In this document: positions 25,049 through 37,081 of the stretch, one piece after another | Layout: each line of letters begins with the position of its first letter | How positions within the stretch are numbered: position 1 is the stretch's first letter | Source of the DNA: Malania oleifera | Lineage: Eukaryota > Streptophyta > Magnoliopsida > Santalales > Ximeniaceae | Assembly (NCBI RefSeq): GCF_029873635.1 | Contig: NC_080423.1 | Coordinates: 103,354,991 to 103,418,990, forward strand | Direction: 5' to 3' | Length of the DNA stretch: 64,000 nt | The notes under the pieces: model-generated | Told to the model about the DNA's origin: nothing | Databases searched by the model: none | Seen by the model: the letters and a program-made list of their open reading frames with translations, nothing else | Program-made: the position numbers and the translations under genes

Positions 25049-26797
25049 GGACGCCGTCGTATGAAGGGCGGAAGGAGCTGCTGCCCCTCCATGACCCGCT
25101 CCCCGGCGCCATCTCGGAGGCTGCTAAGAGAGAGAGATTGCGCGCCAAGTTTGCAGAGAATGCCGTCCATGTGATCCCCCTCGTTCTCATCTTTTGCGCT
25201 CTCGTTCTTTGGCTCTTCTCCAATCCAGGTATATATATATATATATACTAAAGAAAGACTTACATGCCTCAAGATACTATATTCCTACTATCAAAATTAC
25301 ATGGCATAATCGATTTGTATATTTTGTTTTATGATTATAGTAAATGGGGTACATAACTCTATTATCAAATTTCAAATTTAAATTAATGGAGATTTCGACA
25401 AAACTTGATATGAAATTATATACAATTTTTTCCAAATTCAAACCCTAAATTTCTTGCTACTTGACTATACCGAAATTTTTTTTCCATATGTAAGTAGGGG
25501 TAAGCAAACGGTCGATTCGGCTAAATTCGGTTAATTAACCGAATTAATTGAAATTTTCGGTTAATGAGAACTATTAACTGAATCGACCGAATAGAGGGGC
25601 CTCACCTAACCGAATTCGACCAAATTACCTTTTCGGGTAATTTGGTTAATCGAATTTAACCAAATTAATTTGAAATTAATTAATAAAAACATAATATAAT
25701 TGTAGATTTTTTTACCAAATACTAATGAACATATTAACAAACTAACATATACTAATTTATATTAAATTTTAATTAATTATTAAATCAATTATTTCGGTTA
25801 ACCGAATTAACATTCCTCTTAACCGAACCAATTAACCGAACTTTGTAAAACCATAACTGTACCGACTGATCTTGTGTTCTTAACCGAACCAAACCAACCA
25901 ATTTCGGTCGGTTAATTAGGGGAAATGCTCACCCCTATATGTAAGTAGTCTCAGAGTTCTATATTGCATCATAGTCCTTTCTCAAAAAATATGCGATAAC
26001 TACCGAAATTTAAATTTGGACTGGTGATCAATTTGGTAAAACACCTATTAATTCACGATCATCACACATTTTGTTTAATATTAAAAGCAAAGTTCTCATT
26101 CCAGAGTGTCTATTAAAATATATAGTCGATCTTATAAAATTGAACATAATATATTTGAGTTGAAGGATTCGATCTAGGGTTAATTATTTTACTATAATAA
26201 TAATAGTTTAATTGGATAACTAGTTTGGAAATAATGTTGATTTGTTATGGTAAAGATTATTTTTTATTTTGAAAAAAAAAAAAATTGCTCAATTTAAGTT
26301 TGAGAATCAAAATTTTCACAACTAACATGGCCCAAGTTTTTAAGTGCAAAATTATTTTTCAACCCCTAATATGTAATGAGTGAATGTATGTACAATTCAT
26401 TTATAATAAAAACATTCTGATTATTTATTTATTTATTTATTTGGCCCCCGAATTTCCTTCCATTTTCTATAAAATTCAAAATTAAAATTAATTTTATTTT
26501 TTTACAAATCATATGATATACAGTTCTCACATCCTCGGGAAAAAAGAAAATAAAAAAAATTATTGCAAAATAATCCTTTATTTAATTTCATTTTAAATTT
26601 ACATGAATCTTTTAATTTAATTATTTATTTTTTTTCATTTTTTCCTTTGCACAGATGTAAACATAGGAATTAAAAGCGACTCAATTGCTGCAAGGATTGA
26701 GGGATTGACAATTGAAGGGAGCATTGACACTGATACTGATGGCACTCAGACTGGTTTCTTACCAGCTGTGGAGATGAAGAACACAAATAAAAGTTAG
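24967..26797 (+). CDS. Small single-pass membrane protein, two exons
   Basis: Exon 1 is 24967-25228 and exon 2 is 26655-26797, giving 134 aa. Splice sites are CAG|GTATAT and TTTGCACAG|AT, phase 1, and the Asp at 88 is split. The N-terminal 50 residues are rich in Ser, Pro and Tyr. A basic patch KRERLRAK (54-61) precedes one hydrophobic helix at about 67-84 (VIPLVLIFCALVLWLF), which predicts a cytosolic N-terminus by the positive-inside rule. The tail of about 47 residues is polar and Thr/Asp/Gly-rich (EGSIDTDTDG). There is no cleavable signal peptide. I do not recognise a named family. The intact splice frame, higher GC of exon 1 (about 59%) than its surroundings, and an AATAAA at 26804-26809 argue for a real gene. 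The stop codon is TAG at 26795-26797. Function unknown. A tail-anchored or plasma-membrane adaptor is only a guess. Confidence 0.8.
25229..26654 (+). other. Intron 1 of the small membrane-protein gene
   Basis: 1426 bp, GT-AG. The donor GT is followed at once by a (TA)n microsatellite (to about 25247). The intron contains a 443-bp hAT MITE at 25495-25937. The 3' part is T-rich and ends in a good polypyrimidine tract before CACAG. Confidence 0.8.
25487..25945. mobile_element. hAT-type MITE (25495-25937) with perfect TSD TATGTAAG
   Basis: 443 bp, starting TAGGGGTAAGCA and ending TGCTCACCCCTA, with subterminal TTCGGTTAATTAACCGAA words. Perfect 8-bp duplications TATGTAAG lie at 25487-25494 and 25938-25945. 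Same family as 1231-2211 but without that element's GC-rich centre. It is inside the intron of gene 1. The clean duplication suggests a fairly recent insertion. Confidence 0.93.
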
Positions 26798-28415
26798 CAT
26801 CTCAATAAAACAAGAGAATAAATTTAAAATTGGGAGAGAGGGAGGGAGCCATTTAAAATTTTTATAGCAATGTTTTTCAAGAGTGTCATTTAATTTATTT
26901 ATGTTTGTTTGTCTTTCATGCCACTTTTTGTTTTGTTAAAAGATTTCAGTGCCTTTGAAAAGCTCGCGAGTTATTGATTGTCGATGTAGTTTACACTTTT
27001 TTTGTTCTTATGTCATATTTTGTTCACCAAATCGATTCAACAAAAATTATGTGGAATGAAAATTTAAATGGAACTAGTATGAAAAATTGAGTAATAAATT
27101 TGACTTCATTCTGTTTGGTTTCACTTGATCTACTTCATTTTGTTTGATGGAATAACAGAAGCTTTTGAATTATTTTCTTTTAAATTAATATTACGTGTAT
27201 AATGTTTAATACATTTTACTCCTAGGAATACTGGAAACCATATGATTTTATCCTGTGTTTGGGAATAGAACTCAAATTTAGATTTTAATTTATATCAATA
27301 ATGGTAGCATTTCTACTTTGATAGGATTGTGTACAAGAGATGGAGTTAGAGTAAGACTCATGAGTCACACGTCAATTAAAATCATTTGCATTATGTATCT
27401 AAATAAGATAGACTTTATCTCGATTAAAGTCTTTTTTCCAGTCCTTTACTTTAACTAGAACAAGACTTTAATTTAATCAGAGTGATGAACCTAAGCTTTG
27501 ACTCAATGGTTCATATCTTAACACTTATAGAAAAATTTTCAGGGTTCAAATTCCCTAACGCTATATTTCAAAGCATGGATTTCAGATCTTAAATTTGAAT
27601 TTGAATAAAATTTAAAATACTTTTTACATTATACTTTGTCCAAATTCATACAAATCCAAATATAAGGTCTGTCTTTAGGGTCCTCTTAACTTTTGAAAGG
27701 GAGGGAGGCGAATTTTGGGGGTAGAAGTAGAAGGGGGGGCTAGGGCGTAGTTTACTATTGGAGGCCACTAGTAGGGTACCTCAGCCTTTAAGTGCTAACA
27801 ATGACTAATCAATAATCGTATGAATATAAGATTTGGTTCAAATCTCATTCTCGAAAATGGTACATCTTTTGCAAATCTCTTTAATAATTAAATTTATATT
27901 CCTTTCAAAATGTGAGTACCAGATTCCCAATTTACGAAAATGACAAAAAAATTTATGAAATGACAAAAAAATTGTAATTATATTTTTAAAATAAAAAAGT
28001 TACCCTCACTTGACTAGCTATAGCCTATTTCAATACCAAGTTAATGCCTCTTTCCCTTACTTTCTCCTCCCCATCTATGGGTAGATTTTCAAAACAATGA
28101 GGAAAATATGGGATGAAAGTTGATATTGACTCATACTAGTTAAATGCAAATTTTGTAGATTCAAATAATATTTAGCACCCAAAAAAGTCCTGCAAACAAT
28201 ATAACTTCATCCACATATGTATGATGGTATACTGCTGCTGCTGCTACTACTACTACTACTACTATTACTATCATTATTATTATTTATTAAATGGTTGCAC
28301 TACTTTTTTTAAATAATAGTGTCCGAGGTCCTTTGTAATCTATCGAGGTAATGGGTCTACCCTTCTACCATTCTCCACTTAAATACCAAGCTATTATCTC
28401 AAATAGAAAGTCGTA
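26798..28415. other. Intergenic region downstream of gene 1
   Basis: AT-rich with no gene found. It holds AATAAA signals at 26804 and about 26816, a G-rich stretch (27700-27740), and a compound trinucleotide microsatellite (GCT/ACT/ATT, 28232-28284). Two places have pol III B-box-like words (GGGTTCAAATTCCC near 27542, TTGGTTCAAATCTC near 27835) that might be old SINE remnants, but no full SINE was delimited. Confidence 0.45.
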
Positions 28416-28485
28416 TGTAACGACTCGAAAATTATGCTATAGATATATTTTTTCATATTAAATAAGTTAGCTCAGAAATCACAAC

Positions 28486-29110
28486 TGTAACGTCCTGAAC
28501 TTAATGGGGCCGGGAGTACTAATATTTCGTAGATAATTCAAATATACAAACCAAGGGAAGCAAGATATACTTTTACAACCATGCATACCAGAGTACTACC
28601 TCTCAACCTTAATATTGGCATCTCCCCAAAAATGTATGACAACCCCAAATAACCAAAACAACTAGATATAAACAAAATATTGTCCCAACACTACTCACTC
28701 TCAACTAGTTCGTCTAGGTCCTGCCCTAAAGCTCCTAGACTCGGTTTCCTGAAGGTCTTGAAAATTTGTATATTTAATGGGGTGAGACACTTCTCCAGTA
28801 AGACGGAATAAATTATTGTCAGTGTGGCTAACATGAGTTTTAGTGAAATTAAACAGTTCACTTAATTTACTTTATCTGACAAATAGGGCATTTGTGTAAT
28901 ATAACATTTTCTTCGCAATATAATTTGTTTAATAAATTGTAACATTTACATAAATTTACATATATGCGTAGATGTAATAACTCCAAAAATGACTAAAAAA
29001 ATAAATAAATAATTAATTAAATTAAATTAATTAAAAAAAGAAAAAAATAATAATAAAAATTTATTTTTATTTTTTATTAATAAAATATATTATTATTAAT
29101 ATTAATTAAA

Positions 29111-29152
<42 letters not shown>

Positions 29153-32100
29153 CCTTCCTCAAGCATTAGATCCTTCAGGAAGGCTTGAAGATGAAGCTGC
29201 ACAAGAGAGAGAGAGCCCCCCGACAGTCTCTCTCTCACTCCTTGTTTTCTCTCCCTCTCTCCTTAGTTTCGTGACAGATTCTCGCCCGATCGAAAATCAG
29301 AAGATACCATTGGACTCTATTTTCTGCTGCCATCATTTCTATCAGAGCGGATTGATGGTAGGAGCGGCGTAGGCATAACTCTTGGGGTAAGCCAAATCTC
29401 CCCATTTTCCTCAATTTCTTGCAAATTATAAACTCAATTGACGATCGGACACCACCAAGAGAATTTAGGGATAATTCTCTATAAGTCCAGCAGAGCGAAA
29501 TTCTCGTGGGGTCGTCGTCGGCATAACCCCAAATTTGGGATAAGGGGGTTATTAAGATGCTTATTATCATTTAATTAGTATTAATTTAAAAATGCTAAAA
29601 TATTGAACATCTAAAGTTGAAGTAAGATTTTCAGAATTTAGGATCTGGGTGAGTGCTACAGGTGTAATTTCGGGACTCGCAAGCATAATTTAGGAAATTA
29701 AGTAGGGATGTTAAATATTAGTTTAAAATTTAAATTTGAGATGTATGAAGCCTAGGGAAGGTTAGATGGATATTATTTTGGGGAAATGAAATAATTAATC
29801 TGGGGAAAATGCAAATTGTAGGATTGGAGTTTGGGACGCCAAGGGCGTAGGATTTGGGTTCTAACGAGACTCTCAGTAAATCAGGTAAGGGGAATAAATT
29901 ATAACAGTATTTTTAAAATTACTGTTTGAATTAATATGTGAAAATGAGCTTATGGTATTTTGTCTGAAAATTATTATGATATAAATATCAGATAAGTTAT
30001 GTGGCATTTGAGTAATATTAAATTGTGATATTTTGGTGTGTGAAATTAATATATTATGAATATCAGATGAAAACTGTGTGACATATAACGTATATTGAAA
30101 AATGTGAAATATAACGATGAATACTTTCTGAGAAAATATTGAAATGAGAATTATTGTTGTGATTAGTGAAAAATAATGAAATATGGAATTGAAATGTGAT
30201 TGATGATATGCCAATACCGCATAATGATTGTGGGTATGTGGTAGTAAACCCTGATGGATGGTTATGATATTGAACACGGTACCGTTGCTAGTAGTGTAGT
30301 GCAACCACACGGACTCTTGGAGCGTGTGGTGTGACAGTCGACTGAGCCATTTTGTAGGGTTGTTGGGCCCCCTGAGTCTGGATCAGGGCCATAGGCCGAC
30401 CAATCATACTACAAACGCGATATGTGATATGATATTTTGATCTAACCGGGTAGACCAACCACGGTTAGATCCAGCCTTCGAGCCGCACAACCTTGACCAT
30501 GGGGGGAAGCATGGCATGGAAAGAAAGATCCTCGGGGTAACCATGAGTTACAAATGCAATGTTGATACTAGGTACCAAGAATACTCATGAGCTGGATAAT
30601 AAAATGGAAACGAAAAGTAAAAGAATGATAAAATTGGCTAAAATGAGAAATGAAAGAAATAATGGTAATTGAGAAATAAAGAATGATAAAATTGAGAAAT
30701 GGAACCGTGTGAGTTAATAACATAAATAATTGAGGTGAAGTGAAACTCTCCACCTGAGAGTTTACTAAGTAAGGTGAGTGCCCTGATAGATATCAGATGT
30801 GACCATACCTGGCTGCATAACGTGTTAGGGCAGAGGGAAGCTACCTGTATGGGCGGGTAATCTTCCCTATTCTCAGAAACTTTGCAGGTAAATATGTATT
30901 GGAAATCATTGAATTTGAGAAATGATTTTAAAGCTTATAAAAGCTTGTGTTGTATATCTATATGATTGTGAGAATATGTATATCAGCGTATTTTCTCAGA
31001 TGAAATGATGATTTGAAAAGTAAAGTGTGCAATAACTAAACTCTTATGGCCACACACTGTAAATAATTTATTCCTTCTTATTGAGATGTGTCTCACCCAA
31101 ATTATTTAAATTTTTCAAGGAACAGGGATAGGCTAGGTGATAAAGCTCTGTGATCATAGAGAGCTGGGACCTTGACACACAGGGTGAGTTTTTGGACTAG
31201 GGGAGGTGTAATTCCCTTAGAGTTGAGTTGTTTTTGAGTTTGTGATGGTGATGAATATATATTTATTATTTTATAAAAAAAATTGTACGAAAATTGGGGC
31301 GTCACAGTAGAAGAAACGCCCTTTTGGATATACAACATCACATGTATAAACTCTTATGACTGGATTGTGTGGTTCGAAGACTGGACTTAGCCTTAACATG
31401 CCTCCCAACAGGCTAAGTCAAAGGTCATGTCTACAAGTCCGATTTGCCTACTCATCCTAGTCTAGGCTCCAGGGGGGTACACAACCCTTCCATGGACAAA
31501 TCAACTTTTCATTACCAACACTTCTATCCAGAACAATGTGGTTGCTCTATCTCAAATACTAGCTATGGTACCGTGCTCTCATCATATCTGGTCCTCAAGG
31601 TTCTTAAACCATATAATGTAATTTAAGTATTAAAAATTGTTATTTAAACTCATTTCGTCATTCAGTATAAAATCTGTCATATAAAAACCCGACATTCAGT
31701 CATCATATCAAACCCTCGCCACACAGCTGTCATATCAAAACTCGGCACTTATCCGTCAAATCAATCTCGGCATACAGCCGTCACATCAAAACCCGGCACT
31801 TAGCCGTCATTTCAAAGTTTCACCATTTCCCACATTTCCAATATTTTTATCAATCAGTATAAATCACATTTTTTCTACAATAATACCACAAAAATACTCA
31901 AATTCAATTATGCAGTAAAATATAATTAAATTTCATGCCACACGATTTATTCAATAATTATAATTTCACCAATTACCTGAAGAATTTTCAAAATATATAA
32001 TTCGTAAATTTAATTATAATACAGGTTTGATCAATTCCCCATTTTTAAATTTAATCCCCAATATATTTTTAAAACCTGAATATGATCAAATCCCCACACT

Positions 32101-32488
32101 TTAATTTAACTCCAAAATATTCCCAAAAAATATGATTTGATCAAATCCCTAATATATTCCCAAAAATCCCGATCTAATCAAAACCCTGCAATTTAATTTA
32201 ATTAAAATTTATTCCCCAAAACATACGTATAATAATTCAAAATTTCCATTCCTATAAGCTTAAATACTCAGAAAATCCTATATATTATTCTTGAAACCAA
32301 TTACTACAATTTAATTAAAAATATTTCCAAAATAAACTAACATAATCTATTCCCCTTACCTCACCCTAGGAGTGGTGCCTACAACACTCCTACGAAAAAT
32401 CCACTTCGATTAAAATGTTGGTGGTCGAGAATTAAACCCAAGGGTATTTTCCGTTCTTCGATTGGGGCACGTTTGGCCGAGGAAATCA

Positions 32489-32532
<44 letters not shown>

Positions 32533-32590
32533 CTGAGGAGAGAGAAAGTAGAGAGAGAGAGAGAGGTTGAGGAGAGAGAAAGTAAAAAGA

Positions 32591-32644
<54 letters not shown>

Positions 32645-32854
32645 CAGACAGACAGATGAGCGTGAAATTAAAATTGGGGGGGTCTCTGTTGGATCTTCAG
32701 GAAATGGATTTCCTAAGGCTTTCTTAAGCCTTAGGTAATCTATATATACATATTATTATAATATATTATATTATATTATATTATATTATTAAATTAATAT
32801 TTATTATTTATTTATTTATTTAATTTTTTTTTTTATTTTTCGGGTACCACTACA
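28486..32854 (-). repeat. 3' LTR of element E, interrupted by solo LTR F
   Basis: About 2.0 kb without the insertion at 28973-31306. Ends TGTAACGTCC and CCACTACA. The promoter side has long (GA)n tracts (32490-32530, 32594-32640), the TATGGTACCGTGCTCT block (31565-31580) and a repeated TCGGCA..TAGCCGTCA word (31685-31810). The GA-rich and AGGAAATGGATTTCCT part resembles the fragment at 51772-52116. Confidence 0.7.
28968..31311 (+). mobile_element. Solo LTR F (28973-31306), TSD GTAGA
   Basis: 2334 bp, TGTAATAACTCC...GGGGCGTCACA, with perfect 5-bp duplications GTAGA at 28968-28972 and 31307-31311. It lies inside the 3' LTR of element E. Its orientation is plus, judged by comparison with the LTRs of element B. 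It contains (ATT)n (about 29114-29150), a CT-rich stretch at 29225-29260, the CACGGTACCGTTGCTAG block (30275-30291) and the CTACCTGTATGGGCGGGTAA module (30841-30860). No internal region. Confidence 0.92.
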
Positions 32855-32872
32855 TTCTTCCCTCCTTATAAA
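32855..32872 (-). promoter_or_regulatory. Polypurine tract of element E
   Basis: On the minus strand a purine run (ATAAGGAGGGAAGAA) directly precedes the 3' LTR start, the usual plus-strand primer position in Ty3 elements. Confidence 0.65.
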
Positions 32873-35800
32873 AATTTCGTTCTCGAAATTTGCTAATTAT
32901 TACTTATTGTAATCTCCTCTGAAAATTACCGAATTGTTTACTCGACTCTAGAAAGAGCCGGCAGCCACCCATATAGCAGCCTCATCCCAAATTTATTAAT
33001 AATTCTCACTTATGGCGGAGGAATACCGTGGTTACATAAACAGCTCTGGGAGATTACAAATAGCCCAAACCAAAATTCTCCCATAACCACTCAATATAAA
33101 AATCATCACATTTAGATTTACAATCAATTACACTCAACTAATTACCCTGCACAAAACCTATCTACGTACAAACGAATACTTACCTAAACAGTTACACTAA
33201 ACTGCCTAGCGTTGGGGCCTTATCAATTAATTGCGGATACTTCTGGCGTATCTCCTCTTCTAATTCCCATGAGACTTCCTCAACTGCATGATTTCGCCAC
33301 AGTACTTTCACTAACTGTATTCTTTTAGTATGCAGTTCCTATTCCTTCCAATCTAGGGTTTGAACTGGCACTTCCTCATAGGATAAGATATCTCCGACTT
33401 CCAAGAATTCATAAGTTATTACATTCGAAGGATATGGGACGTATTTTCTTAGCATAGACACATAAAATACGTCGTGGATCATAGACAATGCTGGGGGTAA
33501 AGTTACCTAGTAGGCAACTAGACCGATTCTTTCTAGTATCTCGAATGACCCAATATACCTAGAGGTTAGCTTACCCTTTTTTTCCAAATCTCATAATTCC
33601 TTTCATTAGAGCAATCATTAGGAAAATCATAGCCCTCACATTAAAACTCTAATTTCCGTCGGTGAGTATCAGAGTAACTTTTCTATTGACTCTGAGTTGT
33701 CATGATTTTGTCCTAGATCATTTTGATTTTCTCAGATGTTTGTTGAATCAATTCTAGCCCCAAAATTTATCATTTTCCAACCTCTTCCCAATACAACAGA
33801 GATTGCCACCTTTGACCATACAATGCTTCATATGGTAACATTTCAATACTAGCTTGATAATTGTTATTATAGGCGAATTCCACCAGTGGCAAAAACTAGA
33901 TCCAGTTACCTCCAAAATCCAGCACACAGACCCTCAGCATATCCTCTAAGATCTGAATCATTCACTTTGACTGTCCGTCAGTCTGTGGGTGAAATGCAGT
34001 GCTGAAAGTAAGTTGAGATCCTAAGGCTTCCTGCAAACTCTTCCAGAATCGAGAGGTGAACCATGGATCTCGATTTGAAACAATGGACACAAGCATGCCA
34101 TGGAGTCTAAATATCTCCTGCACATAAAGTTCTGTTAGCCTATACATTGAGTAACTGACTCTAATTAGAAAAAAAAAAATGTGCAATTTTTGTTAGCCGA
34201 TCCACAATTACCCAGATGGCATCATATCTATGCAACGCTGATGGTAACCCCGTGACAAAGTCCATGGAGATGTTCTCCCACTTCCACTCAGGAATGTGAA
34301 GTGGTTGCAATGGTCCCACTGGTCTCTAATGTTCTGCTTTCACTCGCTGGCATATCAGACACTATTCCACAAATCGGGCAATCTCCCTTTTCATATTGCT
34401 CCACCAGAAGGATTCTCACAAATTTCTATACATTTTGTACTCCCTGGATGTACGATATAAAGAGAGCGATGAGCATCCTCCAGAATCGCCCTTTTTATCT
34501 CAACATCGTTAGGTACACAGAGTCTGGTATGAAATATGAGAACCACATTTTCTGAGATATTGAAATTTGTTTGTTGCCCACTCCATACTTTCTCTACAAT
34601 TTTCATCAATTATGGATATTTCATCTGAGTAGCTTTAATCATTTCCTGCTAAGTCGACTAGATTACTAGACTCGCGATAAACGCCAAGTGATTCCCTTCC
34701 ACCATTTCCAAGCCAAACCTCTATAGGTCCATCCTGATCTGGTGTTGGGCCACTACTGCCGCAACTAACGCATCCACTGACTTCCATCTCAAAGCATCAG
34801 TTGCCACATTAGCTTTCCCTAGGTGATAACTGATGGTGCAGTCATAGTCTTTTATGAGTTCAAGCCATCTTCTCTGTCTAATATTCAACTCCATTTGTGT
34901 GAAAATATACTTAAGTCTTTTATAATCTGTGAAAATTTCACACCTTTCACCGTACAAATAGTTCCTCCAGACTTTTAATGCAAAGATCACCTCTGCCAAC
35001 TCCAAGTCGTGTGTTGGATAATTCTTCTCATACTCCTTGAGCTGCCGAGAAGCATATGCAATAACCTTTCCCCTTTGCATCAATACGAACCCAAGCCCTT
35101 TTTGAGACGCATCACTATAGATTACAAAAACCCCTTCTCCTGAATGGATTGGCAGCACTAGGGCAGTGATCAGTCACTGCTTTAACTCCTGAAAACTCTG
35201 CTCCCACTCATCTACCCACTCATATCTCATATTCTTCCTAGTCAACTTTGTCAGAGGACGTGATAACTTGGAGAAACCCTCCACGAATCGGCGGTAGTAT
35301 CTTTTCAATCCCAAGAAACTCCTGACCTCATGGACATTTTTCGATCTTGCCCAGTCCACTACTTTAACAACCTGCTATATTTTACGAATATTTTATGACT
35401 TTCCAATTATAAATACTATGAAATTCCATATCTCTTATACCTTTTGATATATATAATTCTCAATCTATGTAGTAGAAAGTTGTATCCATATAATCATGAG
35501 CACATAAATACACAATGCCAGAGTGTTAAAATATTCCCCAAAATATACATATACAATTTTTCCTCATAAGCACCCTCACTTGTACTAAAGCTATACGAAA
35601 ATCAATCTCCCAAAAATACTCACTCTACTGACAGGGCAGGACTGAAACCTCTCTACCTGCGAGCCTAATCTGCTCGCCTAGCTGGATCACCTGAAAATTG
35701 TTAAAGTAATGTGATGAGATGACGCTCAGTAAGACGAAATATGTTATTGCTAGTGTCTGGCAAATGAGTTACAATTCTATAAAAATCTGATTCTGTATAA

Positions 35801-36073
35801 TCATGTATAACTGAATTTGTAAATATGGTACAAATAACATAAACCACCACCTATATCCATGTTGCTTAACATATCCGTATTTTAGGTTTCTACTCATAAT
35901 ACTTCGAATGTGCATAGGTATATTCTATGTTTCTGTAAAACTGTATATACATAATAATAACTGAAAAAAAACTTCCCTCGATGGATAACTGTATGTCATG
36001 ATTTAACCCCTCGTGACAGGATTGTGTAGCCCGTAGGCGAGATTTATCACTGGCTAGCCTATTAGGATAAACC

Positions 36074-37027
36074 TGATTATGCGCCAAAACTGCGTAATTA
36101 GGCATCTTAACCTGATCTTTACGGCTTATATTTTTAATTAAATATCCAAATTTGTCATATATTTTAATAAAGTGCCGTATTTATGATTTTTTAACTTTAT
36201 TGCACAATTTATGAATTTTTGATAATTTTTTATCGCAGGAAAATTCTCGAGAACCAAAACCGATACCTGTTCGTATTTCCTGCATAACTTTTTCATCCGA
36301 GCTCCAATCAAGACGATTCAAATTTTTGGAGAAAGAGAAAAAGATTATCTACAATTTCCATGTTTTAAGTTTTGCGAGAAACGGGCCTCAGGAAGGTCAA
36401 ATTTGGCTGTGAACAGAGAACAAAAAATAAAGAAAAAAAAAAGAAAAAAAATAATATATAAGTTGCTGATATGACCCGGCCATGCAGGCCGGGTGGGTTG
36501 GATAACCGGGTCAAGTGAGTTGGATCCGGGTAGTAGGGCAGCCATCTCCCCACCCCTTTATAACCTCTCTTTTCCCCTGTACTGGACAAGCCCACGGGGG
36601 CTCCCTTCTCCCTTCCCTTTTCTTTTCTTTTCTTTTCTTTTCCTTTCTTTTCTTTTCTTTTTCTCTTCTCCTTTCTCCAGCTCCCATTTCCTGTTCTTTC
36701 TCTTCTTTTCCTCTTTATCCTGCCCTTTGTTTTATTTGTGGTCTCTCCTGCAAACTCCACTGCTCCTCTGTTCTTCCCATCCTCCGGCAGCAACAGCTTT
36801 TCCAGCCGCTGCAACAGCCCGCGAAGCAGCCTTCCAGAGCAGCCTCCCACGAACCCGTGGCCTCCCTCTGTTTCCACCGTCCAGAGCCACCACAACAGGT
36901 TGCAGCAGAGCAGAGCCCGAGCACCAGCACAACACCAGAGCTCCTCCTCTCTGCCAGCAGACCCTTCAGCAGAAGCATTCGAGCAGCCACCAGCATGCCA
37001 TCTCCTCGGCCAGCACAGACCCGGGCT

Positions 37028-37081
<54 letters not shown>

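Larger units (their letters stand above)
28481..35371 (-). mobile_element. Gypsy element E (28486-35366), Tekay/Del-type
   Basis: Minus strand. Parts in transcription order: C-terminal RT (about 35180-35366, [18 protein letters not shown]), RNase H (about 34800-35150, [10 protein letters not shown] and [19 protein letters not shown]), integrase zinc-binding and core (about 33830-34560, [14 protein letters not shown] and FHPQTDGQ), integrase tail/chromodomain region (33210-33600), polypurine tract (32855-32872) and 3' LTR (28486-32854). No 5' LTR, gag or protease was found. The 5-mer ACAAC occurs at both edges (28481-28485 and 35367-35371). Broken, many breaks. Confidence 0.75.
28416..36073 (-). 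mobile_element. Outer Tekay-type LTR (family D) split by element E
   Basis: A short LTR end TGTAACGACTCG...(28416-28485) and a longer LTR piece (35372-36073) flank element E and read as two parts of one minus-oriented family-D LTR. The right piece matches the solo LTR at 5383-7352 (CTCGCCTA, GTAAGACGAAATATG and CATGATTTAACCCCTC words). It is cut at 36073 by the Athila-type element. No other parts of this element are seen. Confidence 0.55.

Noticed and set aside
27484-27860. Possible tRNA genes or a second SINE because of B-box-like words
   Set aside because: No cloverleaf, no matching box A at the right distance, and no target duplications.
29873-30310. 145-codon minus-strand open frame
   Set aside because: It lies wholly inside solo LTR F on the opposite strand to the LTR, is Ile/His/Phe-rich as expected from AT-rich DNA, and shows no domain.
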